Shown here piece by piece: positions 41,386-51,988 of a DNA stretch of 64,000 bases. Position numbers and translations under genes: made by a program. Each line of letters starts with the position of its first letter. The first letter of the stretch is position 1. The notes under the pieces were generated by a model. The model was not told the origin of the DNA. It saw only the letters and a list, made by a program, of their open reading frames with translations, and made no database searches. The DNA comes from Paenibacillus sp. FSL R5-0517 (GTDB lineage: Bacteria > Bacillota > Bacilli > Paenibacillales > Paenibacillaceae), in NCBI RefSeq assembly GCF_037974355.1, contig NZ_CP150235.1, positions 744,001 to 808,000 of the forward strand. Reading direction: 5' to 3'.

Positions 41386-42075
41386 ATGAAATTTGCAGTT
41401 CTTGTGTTCCCTGGCTCCAACTGCGACATCGACTGTTACAAGGCAGTGGAAGATGCGATTGGACAAGAGGTTGATTATGTATGGCACACGGCTACAGATC
41501 TTTCGGCTTATGATTGTATTTTAGTTCCAGGTGGTTTCTCTTATGGTGACTACTTGCGCTGTGGAGCGATTTCCCGCTTTGCACCGGTAATGAACGAGGT
41601 AGCGAAAGCTGCTGAACAAGGTAAATATATTTTGGGTATTTGCAACGGATTCCAGATCCTGACGGAAGCAGGATTGCTTCCAGGCGCGTTGATCCGTAAC
41701 ACTTCCCTGAAATTCCGTTGTCACGATACGGTATTGAAAGTGGCGAATGCAGATACACCATTTACACGTGACTATGCACCGGGCGAAGAGATTATCATCC
41801 CGATTGCTCACGGTGAAGGCAACTATTATTGCGACGAAGAGACGCTAGCGAGTCTGCAAGCGAACAACCAGATCGTATTTACGTATGGTACCAACCCGAA
41901 CGGTTCCCTAGGTGATATTGCAGGAGTCTGTAACGAGGCTGGAAACGTGGTCGGCATGATGCCGCACCCAGAGCGTGCAGTGGATTCACTGTTTGGTTCG
42001 GAAGACGGCAAACGTATGTTTACATCTATTTTGAAAGCATGGAGGGATCGGCATGACGCAGCAGCTATCCGCTAA
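41386..42075 (+). CDS. purQ: Phosphoribosylformylglycinamidine synthase subunit PurQ (glutaminase)
   Basis: Class I glutamine amidotransferase supplying ammonia to PurL. 229 residues. [20 protein letters not shown] is the standard N-terminus; [15 protein letters not shown] precedes the oxyanion region; the nucleophile is Cys in [18 protein letters not shown] holds the catalytic His and Glu. ATG 41386 follows GGAGGGTTAATCTC; the 3' end overlaps purL by 23 nt. Confidence 0.97.
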   Translation: MKFAVLVFPGSNCDIDCYKAVEDAIGQEVDYVWHTATDLSAYDCILVPGGFSYGDYLRCGAISRFAPVMNEVAKAAEQGKYILGICNGFQILTEAGLLPGALIRNTSLKFRCHDTVLKVANADTPFTRDYAPGEEIIIPIAHGEGNYYCDEETLASLQANNQIVFTYGTNPNGSLGDIAGVCNEAGNVVGMMPHPERAVDSLFGSEDGKRMFTSILKAWRDRHDAAAIR

Positions 42076-44296
42076 GGAACCGACAGCAGAACAGGTCGCA
42101 GAACATAAACTTTACGCACAAATGGGCGTATCTGACAGCGAGTATGAGCTGATCTGTGAGTTCATGGGGCGCAAGCCAAACTACACAGAAATTGGTGTGT
42201 TCAGTGTAATGTGGTCCGAGCACTGTGCTTATAAAAACTCCAAGCCATTGCTGCGCCGTTTCCCAACCACTGGACCACGTGTCCTGATGGGACCTGGTGA
42301 AGGTGCTGGTATCGTGGATATCGGTGATAACCAGGCTGTTGTATTCAAAATTGAAAGCCATAACCATCCTTCCGCGGTTGAGCCTTATCAAGGTGCGGCA
42401 ACAGGTGTGGGCGGCATTATCCGTGATATTTTCTCCATGGGCGCAAGACCGGTTGCATTACTGAACTCCCTTCGTTTTGGCAAGCTGGAGAGCGATCGCG
42501 TTAAATATTTGTTCGAACATGTTGTAGCGGGTATTGCTGGATACGGTAACTGTATCGGTATTCCTACCGTTGCAGGCGAAGTGATGTTTGATGAGAGCTA
42601 TGAAGGCAATCCGCTGGTTAACGCGATGTGTGTGGGTCTGATTGATCATGACAAAATTCAGCGCGGCGTAGCTAAAGGTGTAGGGAACCCGGTTTATTAT
42701 GTAGGGCCACCAACAGGCCGAGATGGTATTCATGGAGCAACCTTTGCATCGGTTGAACTGACGGAAGAATCCGAGTCCCAACGGACAGCGGTTCAGGTCG
42801 GTGACCCGTTTATGGAGAAACTGGTCATGGAATCCTGTCTGGAATTGATCGACACGGGCATCGTGCTCGGAATTCAAGATATGGGTGCTGCGGGTCTGAC
42901 ATGTTCGAGTGCAGAGATGGCAAGTAAAGCGGGTAACGGTCTGGAATTGTATCTGGATCAGGTACCACAACGTGAAGAAGGCATGACGCCTTACGAGATG
43001 ATGTTGTCTGAGTCCCAAGAACGCATGTTGTTCGTCGTTGAGCCGAAGGATGAGGCACAGGCGATGGAAATCTTTGAACGTTGGGGCGTAATCTGTGCCA
43101 AAGTTGGTAAAGTAACGGATGATGGTCGTCTGAAATTGATCCACCACGGCGAAGTGGTTGGAGATATGCCAGTAACGGCACTGGTTGACGAATGTCCAGT
43201 CTATGACAAACCTTCTTCTGTACCTGCTTATTATGAGCAAAGTGCTTCCATCGACACGCTTCGTTACGACGAAGTGTCGGATCTCGGTGGAGCGCTGAAA
43301 CAAGTGCTGGCTTCACCAACCGTAGCGAGTAAAAAATGGGTGTATGATCAATACGATTACATGGTGCGTACAAGTACTGCCGTTCGTCCAGGGTCGGATG
43401 CTGCCGTAGTTACGATTCGTGGCACACGCAAAGGTCTCGCAATGACAACGGACTGTAATGGACGTTATGTGTATCTTGATCCTGAAGTTGGTGGACGGAT
43501 TGCCGTAAGTGAAGCTGCGCGTAACATTGTATGTTCTGGTGCTGAGCCACTGGCGATCACGGACAACCTGAACTTCGGTAACCCGGAGAAGCCGGATATT
43601 TTCTGGCAAATGGAGAAAGCGGTAGACGGTATGGCAGAAGCTTGCCGTGTGCTGGATACGCCGGTCATCGGTGGTAATGTAAGTCTGTATAATGAAAACG
43701 CCAAAGGCTCCATCTATCCAACGCCAGTTGTCGGTATGGTAGGTCTCGTTCATGATACGGATCATATCACGACACAAGCATTCAAATCCGAAGGTGATGT
43801 TATCATCCTCCTCGGTGAGACCAAAGCTGAACTCGGCGGCAGCGAGCTGCAATACGCGGTTCATGGTCAGACGGAAGGTCGTCCGCCAGAACTGAACTTG
43901 CAAACGGAAAAAGCGTTGCTCAGCACCGTGCTGGAAGCTATTCAATCCGGTCTTGTTCGCTCGGCACATGACTTGTCTGAAGGTGGCCTGGCTGTAGCAC
44001 TCGCAGAATCTTGTATCAGCGGTAATGTAGGCGCACAGGTGAATGTGGAGACTGCACTGCGTGCAGATCACGCCCTGTTCAGTGAGAGCCAATCCCGTAT
44101 CTTGTTGTCGGCTACGCCAGAGCAAGCGGGTAAACTTGAAGCATTTGTACGTGAGCGTGGTGTACCTGTAGCTGTGATTGGACGTGTAGAAGGAAGTAAC
44201 CTGACGATTGAACTGAACGGAACATCAGCCGTGAGCGAACCTGTAGGAGGTTTGGCTCAGGTCTGGGAGGATGCGATTCCATGTCTCATGAACTGA
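42053..44296 (+). CDS. purL: Phosphoribosylformylglycinamidine synthase subunit PurL
   Basis: ATP-dependent FGAM synthase large subunit of the small (bacterial three-subunit) type, 747 residues, made of two AIR-synthase-like halves. [20 protein letters not shown] with [20 protein letters not shown] is the first nucleotide site; [19 protein letters not shown] and [15 protein letters not shown] are typical of the central part. Starts inside purQ (ATG 42053 after GGAGGGATCGGC) and overlaps purF by 16 nt. Confidence 0.98.
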   Translation: MTQQLSAKEPTAEQVAEHKLYAQMGVSDSEYELICEFMGRKPNYTEIGVFSVMWSEHCAYKNSKPLLRRFPTTGPRVLMGPGEGAGIVDIGDNQAVVFKIESHNHPSAVEPYQGAATGVGGIIRDIFSMGARPVALLNSLRFGKLESDRVKYLFEHVVAGIAGYGNCIGIPTVAGEVMFDESYEGNPLVNAMCVGLIDHDKIQRGVAKGVGNPVYYVGPPTGRDGIHGATFASVELTEESESQRTAVQVGDPFMEKLVMESCLELIDTGIVLGIQDMGAAGLTCSSAEMASKAGNGLELYLDQVPQREEGMTPYEMMLSESQERMLFVVEPKDEAQAMEIFERWGVICAKVGKVTDDGRLKLIHHGEVVGDMPVTALVDECPVYDKPSSVPAYYEQSASIDTLRYDEVSDLGGALKQVLASPTVASKKWVYDQYDYMVRTSTAVRPGSDAAVVTIRGTRKGLAMTTDCNGRYVYLDPEVGGRIAVSEAARNIVCSGAEPLAITDNLNFGNPEKPDIFWQMEKAVDGMAEACRVLDTPVIGGNVSLYNENAKGSIYPTPVVGMVGLVHDTDHITTQAFKSEGDVIILLGETKAELGGSELQYAVHGQTEGRPPELNLQTEKALLSTVLEAIQSGLVRSAHDLSEGGLAVALAESCISGNVGAQVNVETALRADHALFSESQSRILLSATPEQAGKLEAFVRERGVPVAVIGRVEGSNLTIELNGTSAVSEPVGGLAQVWEDAIPCLMN

Positions 44297-45759
44297 TGAC
44301 AGGACCGTTGTGGACAGGCGATTATTATAATGAAGGGTCCGGCAAGGAAGGACTCGACAAATTGAAGGAAGAATGCGGCGTGTTCGGGGTGTTCAGACAC
44401 CCTGACGCGGCTTCGCTCTCCTATTATGGACTGCATGCGCTGCAACATCGGGGCGAAGAAAGTGCGGGCATGTGTGTGAGTGATGGCAGCCAGTTTAACT
44501 ATCATCGTGGCATGGGTCTGGTGAAAGAAGTATTCACCAAAGACCTGATGCAGACGTTAACCGGGGATATTTCCATTGGGCATGTCCGGTATTCAACAAG
44601 CGGTGACAGTAAACTGACGAATGCACAGCCATTGGTGTTTAAATACCGTGATGGCGATCTGGCAGTAGCGACCAACGGTAACATTGTAAATGCACCAACG
44701 ATCCGGCGTGAGCTGGAGCAGAGCGGTTCCATTTTCCAAACAACAAGTGATACCGAGGTTATTGCGCATCTGATTGCACGTTCCTCCAAAGGGCTTGTGG
44801 AAGCAGCAAAAGAGGCATTCCAGCGCATTGTCGGCGGTTATGCGTTTCTGATCATGACCAACGACAAGTTGCTCGTGGCTTCCGATCCACACGGACTACG
44901 TCCGCTGACGATGGGTAAGCTGGGAGATGCGTATCTGTTTGCATCCGAGACTTGTGCACTGGAAACAATCGGCGCAGAGTTAATTCGTGATATTGAACCC
45001 GGTGAACTGCTTGTACTGGATGCCGATGGTCTGCACGAAGATCGCTTTGATCATCACAAACACCGCAAGGCATTATGTGCGATGGAATATATATATTTTG
45101 CACGTCCAGATAGTGATATGAATGGTGCGAATCAGCATGCTGCCCGTAAACGGATGGGAAGCCGGATGGCGATTGAGTCGTTTGTAGATGCGGACTTGGT
45201 TACGGGGGTACCAGATTCCAGTATCTCAGCGGCCATTGGTTATGCGGAGCAAACGGGTATTCCGTATGAGATGGGTATGATTAAGAACAAATACACCGGA
45301 CGTACGTTTATCCAACCAAGCCAGGAATTGCGGGAGCAGGGCGTGAAGATGAAGCTGAGCGCTGTGCGTCGTGTTGTCGAAGGCAAACGTGTGGTCATGA
45401 TTGACGACTCGATTGTACGGGGAACGACCTCCCGCCGGATCGTGAACATGCTGCGTGATGCAGGAGCAACGGAAGTTCATGTACGCATTACATCGCCACC
45501 TTTCAAAAACCCTTGTTTCTATGGCATCGATACACCGGACAGCCGCGAATTGATCGCTTCACAGCTGTCGGTGGAAGAGATCTGCCGTGAAATTAATGCG
45601 GATTCTCTGTCGTTCCTCAGTCCGGATGGACTGATTGCATCCATTCAGGGAGATAATCAGGATGATCCCAAGGGCGGACTTTGCCTCGCATGTTTTGATA
45701 ATGATTACCCAACCCGTCTCGACTTTGGCGGCGAAGAGAAATTCGGCTGCAGCTGTTAA
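44281..45759 (+). CDS. purF: Amidophosphoribosyltransferase
   Basis: First committed enzyme of purine synthesis: PRPP plus glutamine to phosphoribosylamine. 492 residues. The catalytic Cys of the N-terminal nucleophile domain is Cys32 in [11 protein letters not shown]; the 31 residues before it would be removed as a propeptide, longer than the 11 residues of B. subtilis Pur[13 protein letters not shown], the PRPP loop [18 protein letters not shown], and cysteines in PCFYGID, LCLACF and the C-terminal GCSC fit the Bacillus-type iron-sulphur enzyme. ATG 44281 follows GGGAGGATGCG. Confidence 0.97.
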   Translation: MSHELMTGPLWTGDYYNEGSGKEGLDKLKEECGVFGVFRHPDAASLSYYGLHALQHRGEESAGMCVSDGSQFNYHRGMGLVKEVFTKDLMQTLTGDISIGHVRYSTSGDSKLTNAQPLVFKYRDGDLAVATNGNIVNAPTIRRELEQSGSIFQTTSDTEVIAHLIARSSKGLVEAAKEAFQRIVGGYAFLIMTNDKLLVASDPHGLRPLTMGKLGDAYLFASETCALETIGAELIRDIEPGELLVLDADGLHEDRFDHHKHRKALCAMEYIYFARPDSDMNGANQHAARKRMGSRMAIESFVDADLVTGVPDSSISAAIGYAEQTGIPYEMGMIKNKYTGRTFIQPSQELREQGVKMKLSAVRRVVEGKRVVMIDDSIVRGTTSRRIVNMLRDAGATEVHVRITSPPFKNPCFYGIDTPDSRELIASQLSVEEICREINADSLSFLSPDGLIASIQGDNQDDPKGGLCLACFDNDYPTRLDFGGEEKFGCSC

Positions 45760-45762
45760 TCC

Positions 45763-46206
45763 ATGCGGATGAGAAAGAGTTATAACGAAGGTGACGTGTT
45801 CCTGATTCCGATGAAGGACGGCCGATTTGCGGTATGCCAGGTGGTATGCGCACTTAAAGGCCGTTTCAAAAAGGCATTTTCGTTCGGCGTGATGAGCATT
45901 CAGCGTGACGAAACCGTAAGTTTGGAAGATGGCGAATTTCTCTTCTATTCCTTTGGGAAGCGTAGAAGCAACATCATATTTACTTCTCCGGCCAATATCC
46001 GAAACGGATCGTGGAGGATCGTGGGTAACACACCTTTGACGCCCGAAAAGGAAAAGCTGAAAGTGTTTCAGTGTGCCGGACATTTATACTGCGGTGATGA
46101 GTACATTCGTAACCTCCCGATAGAAGAGTATAGTCAGTTTAATACGCTCGGCGTAGCCGGATTTGAATTGGTACAAAACCATCTGTTAGAGATGGAGCAA
46201 GGATAG
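45763..46206 (+). CDS. Imm26-like protein inserted in the pur operon
   Basis: 147 residues, soluble, beta-rich. The segments YNEGDVFLIPMKDGRFAVCQ, IRNGSWRIVGNTPLTPEKE and CGDEYI resemble the Imm26 immunity family of polymorphic toxin systems (GD-hF-IPl-dG+-A near the start and G-W-hhGN-PL in the middle). It starts 3 nt after purF at ATG 45763 with no good Shine-Dalgarno site, so it is probably made by coupling to purF. No toxin gene is adjacent, which speaks either for an orphan immunity gene or for another role of the fold. I do not know an Imm26-type gene in the B. subtilis pur operon. Confidence 0.65.
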   Translation: MRMRKSYNEGDVFLIPMKDGRFAVCQVVCALKGRFKKAFSFGVMSIQRDETVSLEDGEFLFYSFGKRRSNIIFTSPANIRNGSWRIVGNTPLTPEKEKLKVFQCAGHLYCGDEYIRNLPIEEYSQFNTLGVAGFELVQNHLLEMEQG

Positions 46207-46230
46207 GTAGGTTGGACTTAACATTGACAC

Positions 46231-46280
46231 GATAAAATCTGGAGATAACGGCAATCGAAAGGTTGTCCAGTCATCGAAGG
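46231..46280. repeat. Palindromic intergenic repeat, copy C (3' half only)
   Basis: AAAATCTGGAGATAACGGCA, ATCGAAAGGTTGT and CAGTCATCGAAGG match the 3' arm of copies A and D (AAAATCTGGATAACAGCGAT ... AGGTTGTTCTGTCATCGGAG). The 5' arm is absent. Located between the Imm26-like gene and purM. Confidence 0.65.
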
Positions 46281-46335
46281 GGAACGTGTTAATACGCTGG
46301 TTCAATTTTTATAAGATATGAAGGGTGTGATGGTT

Positions 46336-47376
46336 GTGTCCGAAGCATATAAAAAGGCCGGCGTCGATATCGCGGCAGGTAATGAAGCGGTTGAACGGAT
46401 GAAAAAACACGTGAAGCGTACCTTCCGTCCGGAAGTGATGACAGATCTGGGTGGATTCGGTGCCCTGTTCGGTTTGAACAAAGATAAATACGATGAGCCA
46501 GTGCTTGTATCCGGTACGGATGGCGTAGGTACCAAGCTGAAGATTGCATTTGCGATGGATCGTCATGACACGATCGGAATCGACGCGGTAGCCATGTGTG
46601 TGAACGACATTGTGGTACAGGGTGCAGAACCACTCTTCTTCCTTGACTATCTGGCATGTGACAAAGTTATCCCTGAGAAGATCGAAGCTATTGTTGCGGG
46701 TATCGCTGAAGGCTGTCACCAATCGGGTTGTGCGCTGATTGGTGGCGAGACGGCAGAGATGCCGGGCATGTACAGTGAAGGCGAATACGATATTGCCGGA
46801 TTCACGGTAGGTATCGTGGACAAAGCGAAGATCATCAACGGCACAACCATCACCCCTGGCGACACTGTGATTGGATTGGCCTCTAGCGGTGTACACAGTA
46901 ACGGATTCTCGCTGGTACGCAGACTTTTGTTGGAAGATGCGGGACTTGATCTGCATGATGAAGTAGCGGAACTGGGCGGTAAGCTGGGGGATTCCCTGCT
47001 GGAACCTACGAAAATCTATGTTAAACCCCTGTTGTCCCTGCTGGAAAAGGTAAAAGTAAAAGGCATGGCACACATTACAGGTGGTGGCTTCATCGAGAAT
47101 ATCCCACGTATGTTGCCGAGCAACGTGAATGTGGATATTAACTACGGCTCTTGGCCGATCCAGCCGATTTTCAACCTGTTACAGGAAAAAGGATCTGTCT
47201 CGAACCGTGACATGTTCACCACCTTTAACATGGGTGTTGGGCTTGTACTGGTCGTTAATGAAGCAGATGCAACGGAAGCACTGCAACAACTGAAAGCATC
47301 TGGTGAAGAAGCGTACATCATTGGACGTGTTACTGAAGGAGACGCGCGAGTAACCTTCACGGGAGCGGATGTTTAA
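46336..47376 (+). CDS. purM: Phosphoribosylformylglycinamidine cyclo-ligase
   Basis: AIR synthetase, closes the imidazole ring with ATP. 346 residues. [43 protein letters not shown] and [11 protein letters not shown] are diagnostic. The open frame begins at ATG 46318, but GTG 46336 gives MSEAYKKAG, the exact family N-terminus and length, with AAGGGTG at proper distance. Stop overlaps the purN start by 1 nt. Confidence 0.96.
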   Translation: MSEAYKKAGVDIAAGNEAVERMKKHVKRTFRPEVMTDLGGFGALFGLNKDKYDEPVLVSGTDGVGTKLKIAFAMDRHDTIGIDAVAMCVNDIVVQGAEPLFFLDYLACDKVIPEKIEAIVAGIAEGCHQSGCALIGGETAEMPGMYSEGEYDIAGFTVGIVDKAKIINGTTITPGDTVIGLASSGVHSNGFSLVRRLLLEDAGLDLHDEVAELGGKLGDSLLEPTKIYVKPLLSLLEKVKVKGMAHITGGGFIENIPRMLPSNVNVDINYGSWPIQPIFNLLQEKGSVSNRDMFTTFNMGVGLVLVVNEADATEALQQLKASGEEAYIIGRVTEGDARVTFTGADV

Positions 47377-47993
47377 TGGCGAACTACCGCATAGCTGTAT
47401 TTGCCTCGGGTGAAGGGACTAACTTTCAGTCATTGGTCGATGCAGTACGGAACGGTGGGCTGAATGCATCCGTAGATCTGCTCGTGTGTGATAAACCGTC
47501 TGCACGTGTTGTGCAGCGGGCACAGGATGCAGGCGTGGATTGTCATCTGTTTACTCCGAAAAATTATGCTTCCCGTGAAGCCTATGAGGCTGAGATCGTG
47601 GAAGTGCTAGAATCCAAAGAGATCGACTTGGTCGTTCTTGCCGGATATATGAGATTGTTGACTTCGGTTGTGGTGGATCGTTACGCAGGGCGGTTGGTTA
47701 ACATTCATCCGTCCTTGCTGCCGGCATTTGCAGGCAAGGATGCGATTGGACAAGCACTTGAGTATGGTGTGAAAGTGACGGGTGTGACTGTGCATTTCGT
47801 AGATGGAGGTATGGATACTGGCCCGATTATTGCCCAGCATCCGGTTCCCATTCTGCCAGAGGATACGCCTGAAACGATCAGCAAAGCCATTCATGCGGCC
47901 GAACAGCAGCTATATCCTGAAGTGGTATCTTGGTTCGCTCAAGGGCTGGTTCAATTGGATGGGCGTCACGTCACTGTTAACAAACCGGTTTGA
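47376..47993 (+). CDS. purN: Phosphoribosylglycinamide formyltransferase
   Basis: Transfers formyl from 10-formyl-THF to GAR. 205 residues. RIAVFASGEGTNFQSLVDAV is the substrate loop, VLAGYMRLL and NIHPSLLPAFAGKDAIGQAL hold the Asn-His catalytic pair, and HFVDGGMDTGPIIAQ has the catalytic Asp. The PurT-type alternative is excluded by the lack of ATP-grasp motifs. Start overlaps the purM stop (TAATG). Confidence 0.97.
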   Translation: MANYRIAVFASGEGTNFQSLVDAVRNGGLNASVDLLVCDKPSARVVQRAQDAGVDCHLFTPKNYASREAYEAEIVEVLESKEIDLVVLAGYMRLLTSVVVDRYAGRLVNIHPSLLPAFAGKDAIGQALEYGVKVTGVTVHFVDGGMDTGPIIAQHPVPILPEDTPETISKAIHAAEQQLYPEVVSWFAQGLVQLDGRHVTVNKPV

Positions 47994-48018
47994 TATAAGT
48001 TGAAATTTTTTTACACAT

Positions 48019-48190
48019 TAACGAAGAGGACAGAAGAAACCTGAAAAAGCGAAGCGTTCGCCTAAGAGCTTTCTGAAAGAAAGCTGCTTCGGAAGCATAG
48101 GCTTATCACCGGATTTTCCCTTTAAGAAAAGGGAATCAAAAAATCTGGATAACAGCGATTAGAAGGTTGTTCTGTCATCGGAGTGTCCTG
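48019..48190. repeat. Palindromic intergenic repeat, copy D (purN-purH gap)
   Basis: CAGAAGAAACCT (48031-48042) pairs with AGGTTGTTCTG (48164-48174); TTATCACCGGATTTTCCC pairs with GGGAATCAAAAAATC and TGGATAA; GCGAAGCGTTCGC is a small side hairpin. Relative to copy A it carries an extra ~38 bp (48063-48100) that is itself a hairpin (AGCTTTC...GAAAGCT). Confidence 0.75.
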
Positions 48191-48324
48191 TGTAAACATC
48201 TTAGTTCCACTTATATAACAGAAGTCGAATATTGGTACGCATTTTGTGATATTTCTCGGGAAATAAATCGGCTGTGTTTCGTCAGGAAACGCGAAGCTAT
48301 GGGACATTAAAGGAGGAGCATATT

Positions 48325-49872
48325 GTGAGTATCAAAAGAGCGTTGGTCAGCGTATGGGATAAAACAGGCATCGTGGACTTTTGCCGCGAGCTGTCGCAAA
48401 TGGGTGTGGAGATTATTTCGACAGGAGGTACAAGCAGCCTGTTGTCGAAGGAAGGCGTACCTGTCATCGGAATTTCGGATGTGACCGGATTCCCGGAAAT
48501 TATGGACGGACGTGTCAAAACATTGCATCCGGCAGTGCATGGTGGGTTGCTGGCTGTTCGTGACAGCGAAGAGCATAAGCGCCAGATGGAAGAGAACGGA
48601 CTGGATTATATCGACCTCGTTGTCGTGAACCTGTATCCCTTCCAAGATACTATCGCCAAGCCGGACGTAACATACGAAGACGCGATCGAGAACATTGATA
48701 TCGGTGGTCCTACCATGCTTCGTTCTGCTGCCAAAAACCATGCTTTTGTTAGTGTCGTTGTTGACACAGCAGATTATGGGCAGGTGCTTGAAGAAGTTCG
48801 CAGCAATGGAGATACCACTCTCGAAACACGCAAACGGCTTGCGGCAAAAGTGTTCCGCCATACAGCGGCTTACGATGCAGTTATTTCTGACTATCTCTCC
48901 AACCTGAATGGTGATCCATTACCAGAGCGTCTGACGGTTACTTACGAAAAACTCCAGGATTTGCGTTACGGCGAAAATCCACACCAGCAGGCGGCATTCT
49001 ACCGCAAACCGCTGGCTGCTCAAGATACGTTGACAACAGCCGAGCAATTGCATGGCAAAGAGTTGTCTTACAATAACATCAACGATGCAAACGCAGCATT
49101 GCAGATTGTGAAAGAATTTGAAGAGCCTGCGGTTGTCGCGGTTAAACATATGAACCCATGCGGCGTAGGCATTGGCGCAAGTATCTATGAAGCTTACAGC
49201 AAGGCATATGCTGCAGATCCAACGTCCATCTTTGGTGGAATTGTGGCAGCCAACCGCATTATCGATAGCGATACAGCGGGCAAATTGAGCGAGATTTTCC
49301 TGGAAATCGTGCTTGCTCCTGACTTTACGCAAGAGGCACTCGATATCCTGACGAAGAAGAAAAACATTCGTTTGCTCAAAACGGGTGAACTGAACGCTGC
49401 TCGTAAACGGGAGAGCCAATTCGTGGTAACTTCCATCGACGGTGGTATGATCGTACAACAGTCCGATGTACATTCCATCGAAGCGAGCGAACTGAACGTG
49501 GTAACGGATCGTGCACCATCGGAAGAAGAACTGAAACAGCTGTTGTTTGGCTGGAAAGTAGTTAAACACGTGAAATCCAACGCGATTGTACTAGCTTCGA
49601 ATGACATGACAGTAGGTGTGGGCGCTGGACAAATGAATCGTGTGGGTGCAGCCAAAATTGCGATTGAGCAAGCTGGCGAGCAAGCAAAAGGTGCTATTCT
49701 GGCATCGGATGCGTTCTTCCCAATGGGGGATACGCTGGAACTGGCAGCAAAAGCCGGCATTACAGCGGTAATTCAACCTGGCGGTTCGATCAAAGATGAA
49801 GAATCCATCAAAGTAGCCAATGAATACGGAATTGCCATGGTCTTCACAGGCGTTCGTCACTTCAAACACTAG
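48325..49872 (+). CDS. purH: Bifunctional AICAR formyltransferase / IMP cyclohydrolase
   Basis: Last two steps to IMP. 515 residues. The N-terminal cyclohydrolase begins [20 protein letters not shown] with [10 protein letters not shown]; the transformylase part has [30 protein letters not shown] (catalytic Lys-His), [12 protein letters not shown] and [17 protein letters not shown]. The open frame extends to 48274, but GTG 48325 sits 8 nt after AAAGGAGG and begins the conserved protein. Confidence 0.97.
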   Translation: MSIKRALVSVWDKTGIVDFCRELSQMGVEIISTGGTSSLLSKEGVPVIGISDVTGFPEIMDGRVKTLHPAVHGGLLAVRDSEEHKRQMEENGLDYIDLVVVNLYPFQDTIAKPDVTYEDAIENIDIGGPTMLRSAAKNHAFVSVVVDTADYGQVLEEVRSNGDTTLETRKRLAAKVFRHTAAYDAVISDYLSNLNGDPLPERLTVTYEKLQDLRYGENPHQQAAFYRKPLAAQDTLTTAEQLHGKELSYNNINDANAALQIVKEFEEPAVVAVKHMNPCGVGIGASIYEAYSKAYAADPTSIFGGIVAANRIIDSDTAGKLSEIFLEIVLAPDFTQEALDILTKKKNIRLLKTGELNAARKRESQFVVTSIDGGMIVQQSDVHSIEASELNVVTDRAPSEEELKQLLFGWKVVKHVKSNAIVLASNDMTVGVGAGQMNRVGAAKIAIEQAGEQAKGAILASDAFFPMGDTLELAAKAGITAVIQPGGSIKDEESIKVANEYGIAMVFTGVRHFKH

Positions 49873-49889
49873 AGCGTAAAAGGTTCAAA

Positions 49890-49941
49890 TAAGGGGTGTC
49901 GCCAGTCATACTTATGACTTATGGTACACCCCCTATTTTTT
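49890..49941 (+). terminator. Strong intrinsic terminator between purH and purD
   Basis: TAAGGGGTGT (49890-49899) pairs with ACACCCCCTA (49926-49935), with a further inner AGTCATA/TATGACT stem, followed by six T. This lies inside the pur operon, 62 nt before purD, so purD needs read-through or its own promoter. Confidence 0.8.
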
Positions 49942-50003
49942 AGGTTGTTCAATACGCAGTAGCGTAACAAACAATGTTATGCACGGAGGGGGAAACAGAG
50001 CGA

Positions 50004-51269
50004 ATGGATATTCTGGTAGTAGGCGGCGGTGGCCGGGAGCACGCAATCATCTGGGCGCTGGCGAAGAGTCCAAAGGTAGGCAAGATTCACTGTGCACCGG
50101 GAAATGCAGGTATTGCTCAGCTCGCTGAGTGTCATGCGATTGCAGTGAATGAATTCGATCAACTAACGGCTCTTGCTGTAGAGCTTCAAGTAGGATTAGT
50201 GGTTATTGGTCCGGATGATCCGCTGGCGGATGGGATCGTGGATGCATTTGACTCCACTGGTATTCCGGTATTCGGACCTCGTCGCAATGCAGCAGAGATT
50301 GAGGGAAGTAAAACGTTCATGAAGGATCTGCTGCACAAATACAACATTCCAACGGCAGCCTATGAGAAATTCGATAACTACGAACAGGCTCAAGCATACC
50401 TGAATGAACAAACCATTCCGGTTGTCATCAAGGCAGATGGACTGGCAGCGGGCAAAGGTGTGACGGTAGCTTATTCCCGTGCTGAGGCTGATCAGGCACT
50501 TCGCAGCATCATGGTGGATAAAGTGTTTGGTGAAGCGGGAGCGAAAGTGATCATCGAGGAATTCCTGGCAGGTCAAGAAATGTCCATTCTGGCCTTTGTT
50601 GATGGGGAAACGGTTCGTCCGATGGCCGCAGCACAGGATCACAAACCCGTGTTCGATAATGATCAGGGGCCAAACACAGGCGGTATGGGGACATATTCAC
50701 CATTGCCACATATCCCGGCTTCCATTATTGAGGAGGCTGTGGAAACGATCATCAAACCAACGGCTAAAGCAATGGTGTCAGAGGGACGTCCATTCCAGGG
50801 TGTATTGTTTGCCGGATTGATGATCTCGCCCGATGGTAAACCCAAAACGATTGAGTTCAATGCACGTTTTGGTGATCCCGAAACACAGGTTGTTTTGCCG
50901 CGTCTGAAGAGTGATTTGTTTGATATCTTCTGGGCAACTGTCCATGGCAAGCTGGCTGACATTGAGATTGAATGGAGCGATGAAGCTGCTGTATGTGTGG
51001 TACTTGCTTCAGGCGGATATCCGGGTCCTTATGCCAAAGGTGTAGTTATTGAAGGACTGGATCATGTGGATGATGCGGTGGTATTCCACGCAGGTACATC
51101 GCGTAATGAAGCAGGAGACTGGGTCACCAACGGTGGACGAATTCTGGGCGTTGTGGGCCTTGGTGCTGATATTGCCGAAGCTAGAAACAAAGCCTATGCA
51201 CAGGCGGAGCATATCCAGTTCGATGGCAAACATCAGCGGACGGATATTGCTGCTAAAGCACTGGTATAG
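50004..51269 (+). CDS. purD: Phosphoribosylamine-glycine ligase
   Basis: GAR synthetase, ATP-grasp enzyme joining phosphoribosylamine and glycine. 421 residues. MDILVVGGGGREHAIIWALA, GPDDPLADGIVDAF, VIKADGLAAGKGVTVA, DHKPVFDNDQGPNTGGMGTY and EFNARFGDPETQVVLPRL are diagnostic. The open frame extends to 49974, but ATG 50004 after GGAGGGGGAAACAG begins the family N-terminus. Last gene of the pur operon, after the terminator at 49890. Confidence 0.97.
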   Translation: MDILVVGGGGREHAIIWALAKSPKVGKIHCAPGNAGIAQLAECHAIAVNEFDQLTALAVELQVGLVVIGPDDPLADGIVDAFDSTGIPVFGPRRNAAEIEGSKTFMKDLLHKYNIPTAAYEKFDNYEQAQAYLNEQTIPVVIKADGLAAGKGVTVAYSRAEADQALRSIMVDKVFGEAGAKVIIEEFLAGQEMSILAFVDGETVRPMAAAQDHKPVFDNDQGPNTGGMGTYSPLPHIPASIIEEAVETIIKPTAKAMVSEGRPFQGVLFAGLMISPDGKPKTIEFNARFGDPETQVVLPRLKSDLFDIFWATVHGKLADIEIEWSDEAAVCVVLASGGYPGPYAKGVVIEGLDHVDDAVVFHAGTSRNEAGDWVTNGGRILGVVGLGADIAEARNKAYAQAEHIQFDGKHQRTDIAAKALV

Positions 51270-51276
51270 AATGAAC

Positions 51277-51330
51277 AAAGAGTCCGTAAAGATGTGTACC
51301 GGAAAGGTATTTGCATCCTGCGGGCTCTTT
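51277..51330 (+). terminator. Weak terminator-like hairpin after purD
   Basis: AAAGAGTCCGT (51277-51287) pairs with GCGGGCTCTTT (51320-51330). The T-run is short (CTTTGCTTCG). Confidence 0.45.
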
Positions 51331-51954
51331 GCTTCGTATATAGATGTATCTTGTGTAAACGATCGGACTTGTTCATAGGTGAAAGATAGGGGAAAGAGAC
51401 GAAACAGGATTAAACCTGGATGTTCAGGATGTTTAATGCCCAGAGGTACAGGGTAGTATTTTTAGAAATCGGACTATACTAAACTTGTGAACAATATCAC
51501 ATTATAAGGCCATATTATTCATATTATATAAAGTACGTAACATACATAGAGACTAATTTGTGAACATTATACTGTAACCTTGTTCCAAACCATAACGTGC
51601 AACTGGATGGTTGAGAGGGAAACATGGTATACTTTTCGGAAACAGGAATGAGTACGAGGGGAGGTGGATATCTATTGGGTAGGCGATATTGTAAATTGTC
51701 CAAATGGCGAATCTAGGTGGAGTTAAGCGAGGAACAATTGACAGCATGAGGGGTAACCCGATTTGAATGAAGAAGTTTCTGCAAGTCATTGACTTCATCT
51801 TGAATTCCTGTTTTGTAATTTTACAAGGTCAAAACGTAAGACTTATACAAAAATTATCATTGAAATCGATTTTATATAAGGCAGACGTCGTGTTGAAAGA
51901 CTAACAGCGGATGAATGGTTAACACAGTTAACGGATCACGCTGTAACTATCTCT
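51331..51954. other. Non-coding region between purD and the CorC genes
   Basis: AT-rich, no recognised gene. One open frame of 45 codons (51767-51904) has a poor ribosome site and no recognisable motif. No ykoK-type Mg2+ riboswitch was recognised. It probably contains the promoter and 5' leader of the CorC genes. Confidence 0.5.
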
Positions 51955-51988
51955 GGAGGTGAATCCCTGAGAATCGGGGAAATCATTG
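51955..51988 (+). promoter_or_regulatory. Shine-Dalgarno / hairpin / TTG translation-start element, first CorC gene
   Basis: GGAGGTGAA (51955-51963), then a hairpin TCCCTG-AGAAT-CGGGGA (51964-51980), then AATCA and the TTG start at 51986. Without the hairpin the spacing is about 25 nt, too long for initiation; with it the ribosome site and start codon are brought to about 9 nt. The second CorC gene has the same element. Confidence 0.7.

Noticed and set aside
51767..51904. 45-codon frame MKKFLQVIDF... upstream of the CorC genes
   Set aside because: GAGGGG is about 13 nt from the ATG, there is no family match and it ends in a probable leader region; coding evidence is too thin.
51331..51954. 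ykoK-type Mg2+ riboswitch before the CorC genes
   Set aside because: The conserved M-box core could not be found; only the start-codon hairpin is supported.
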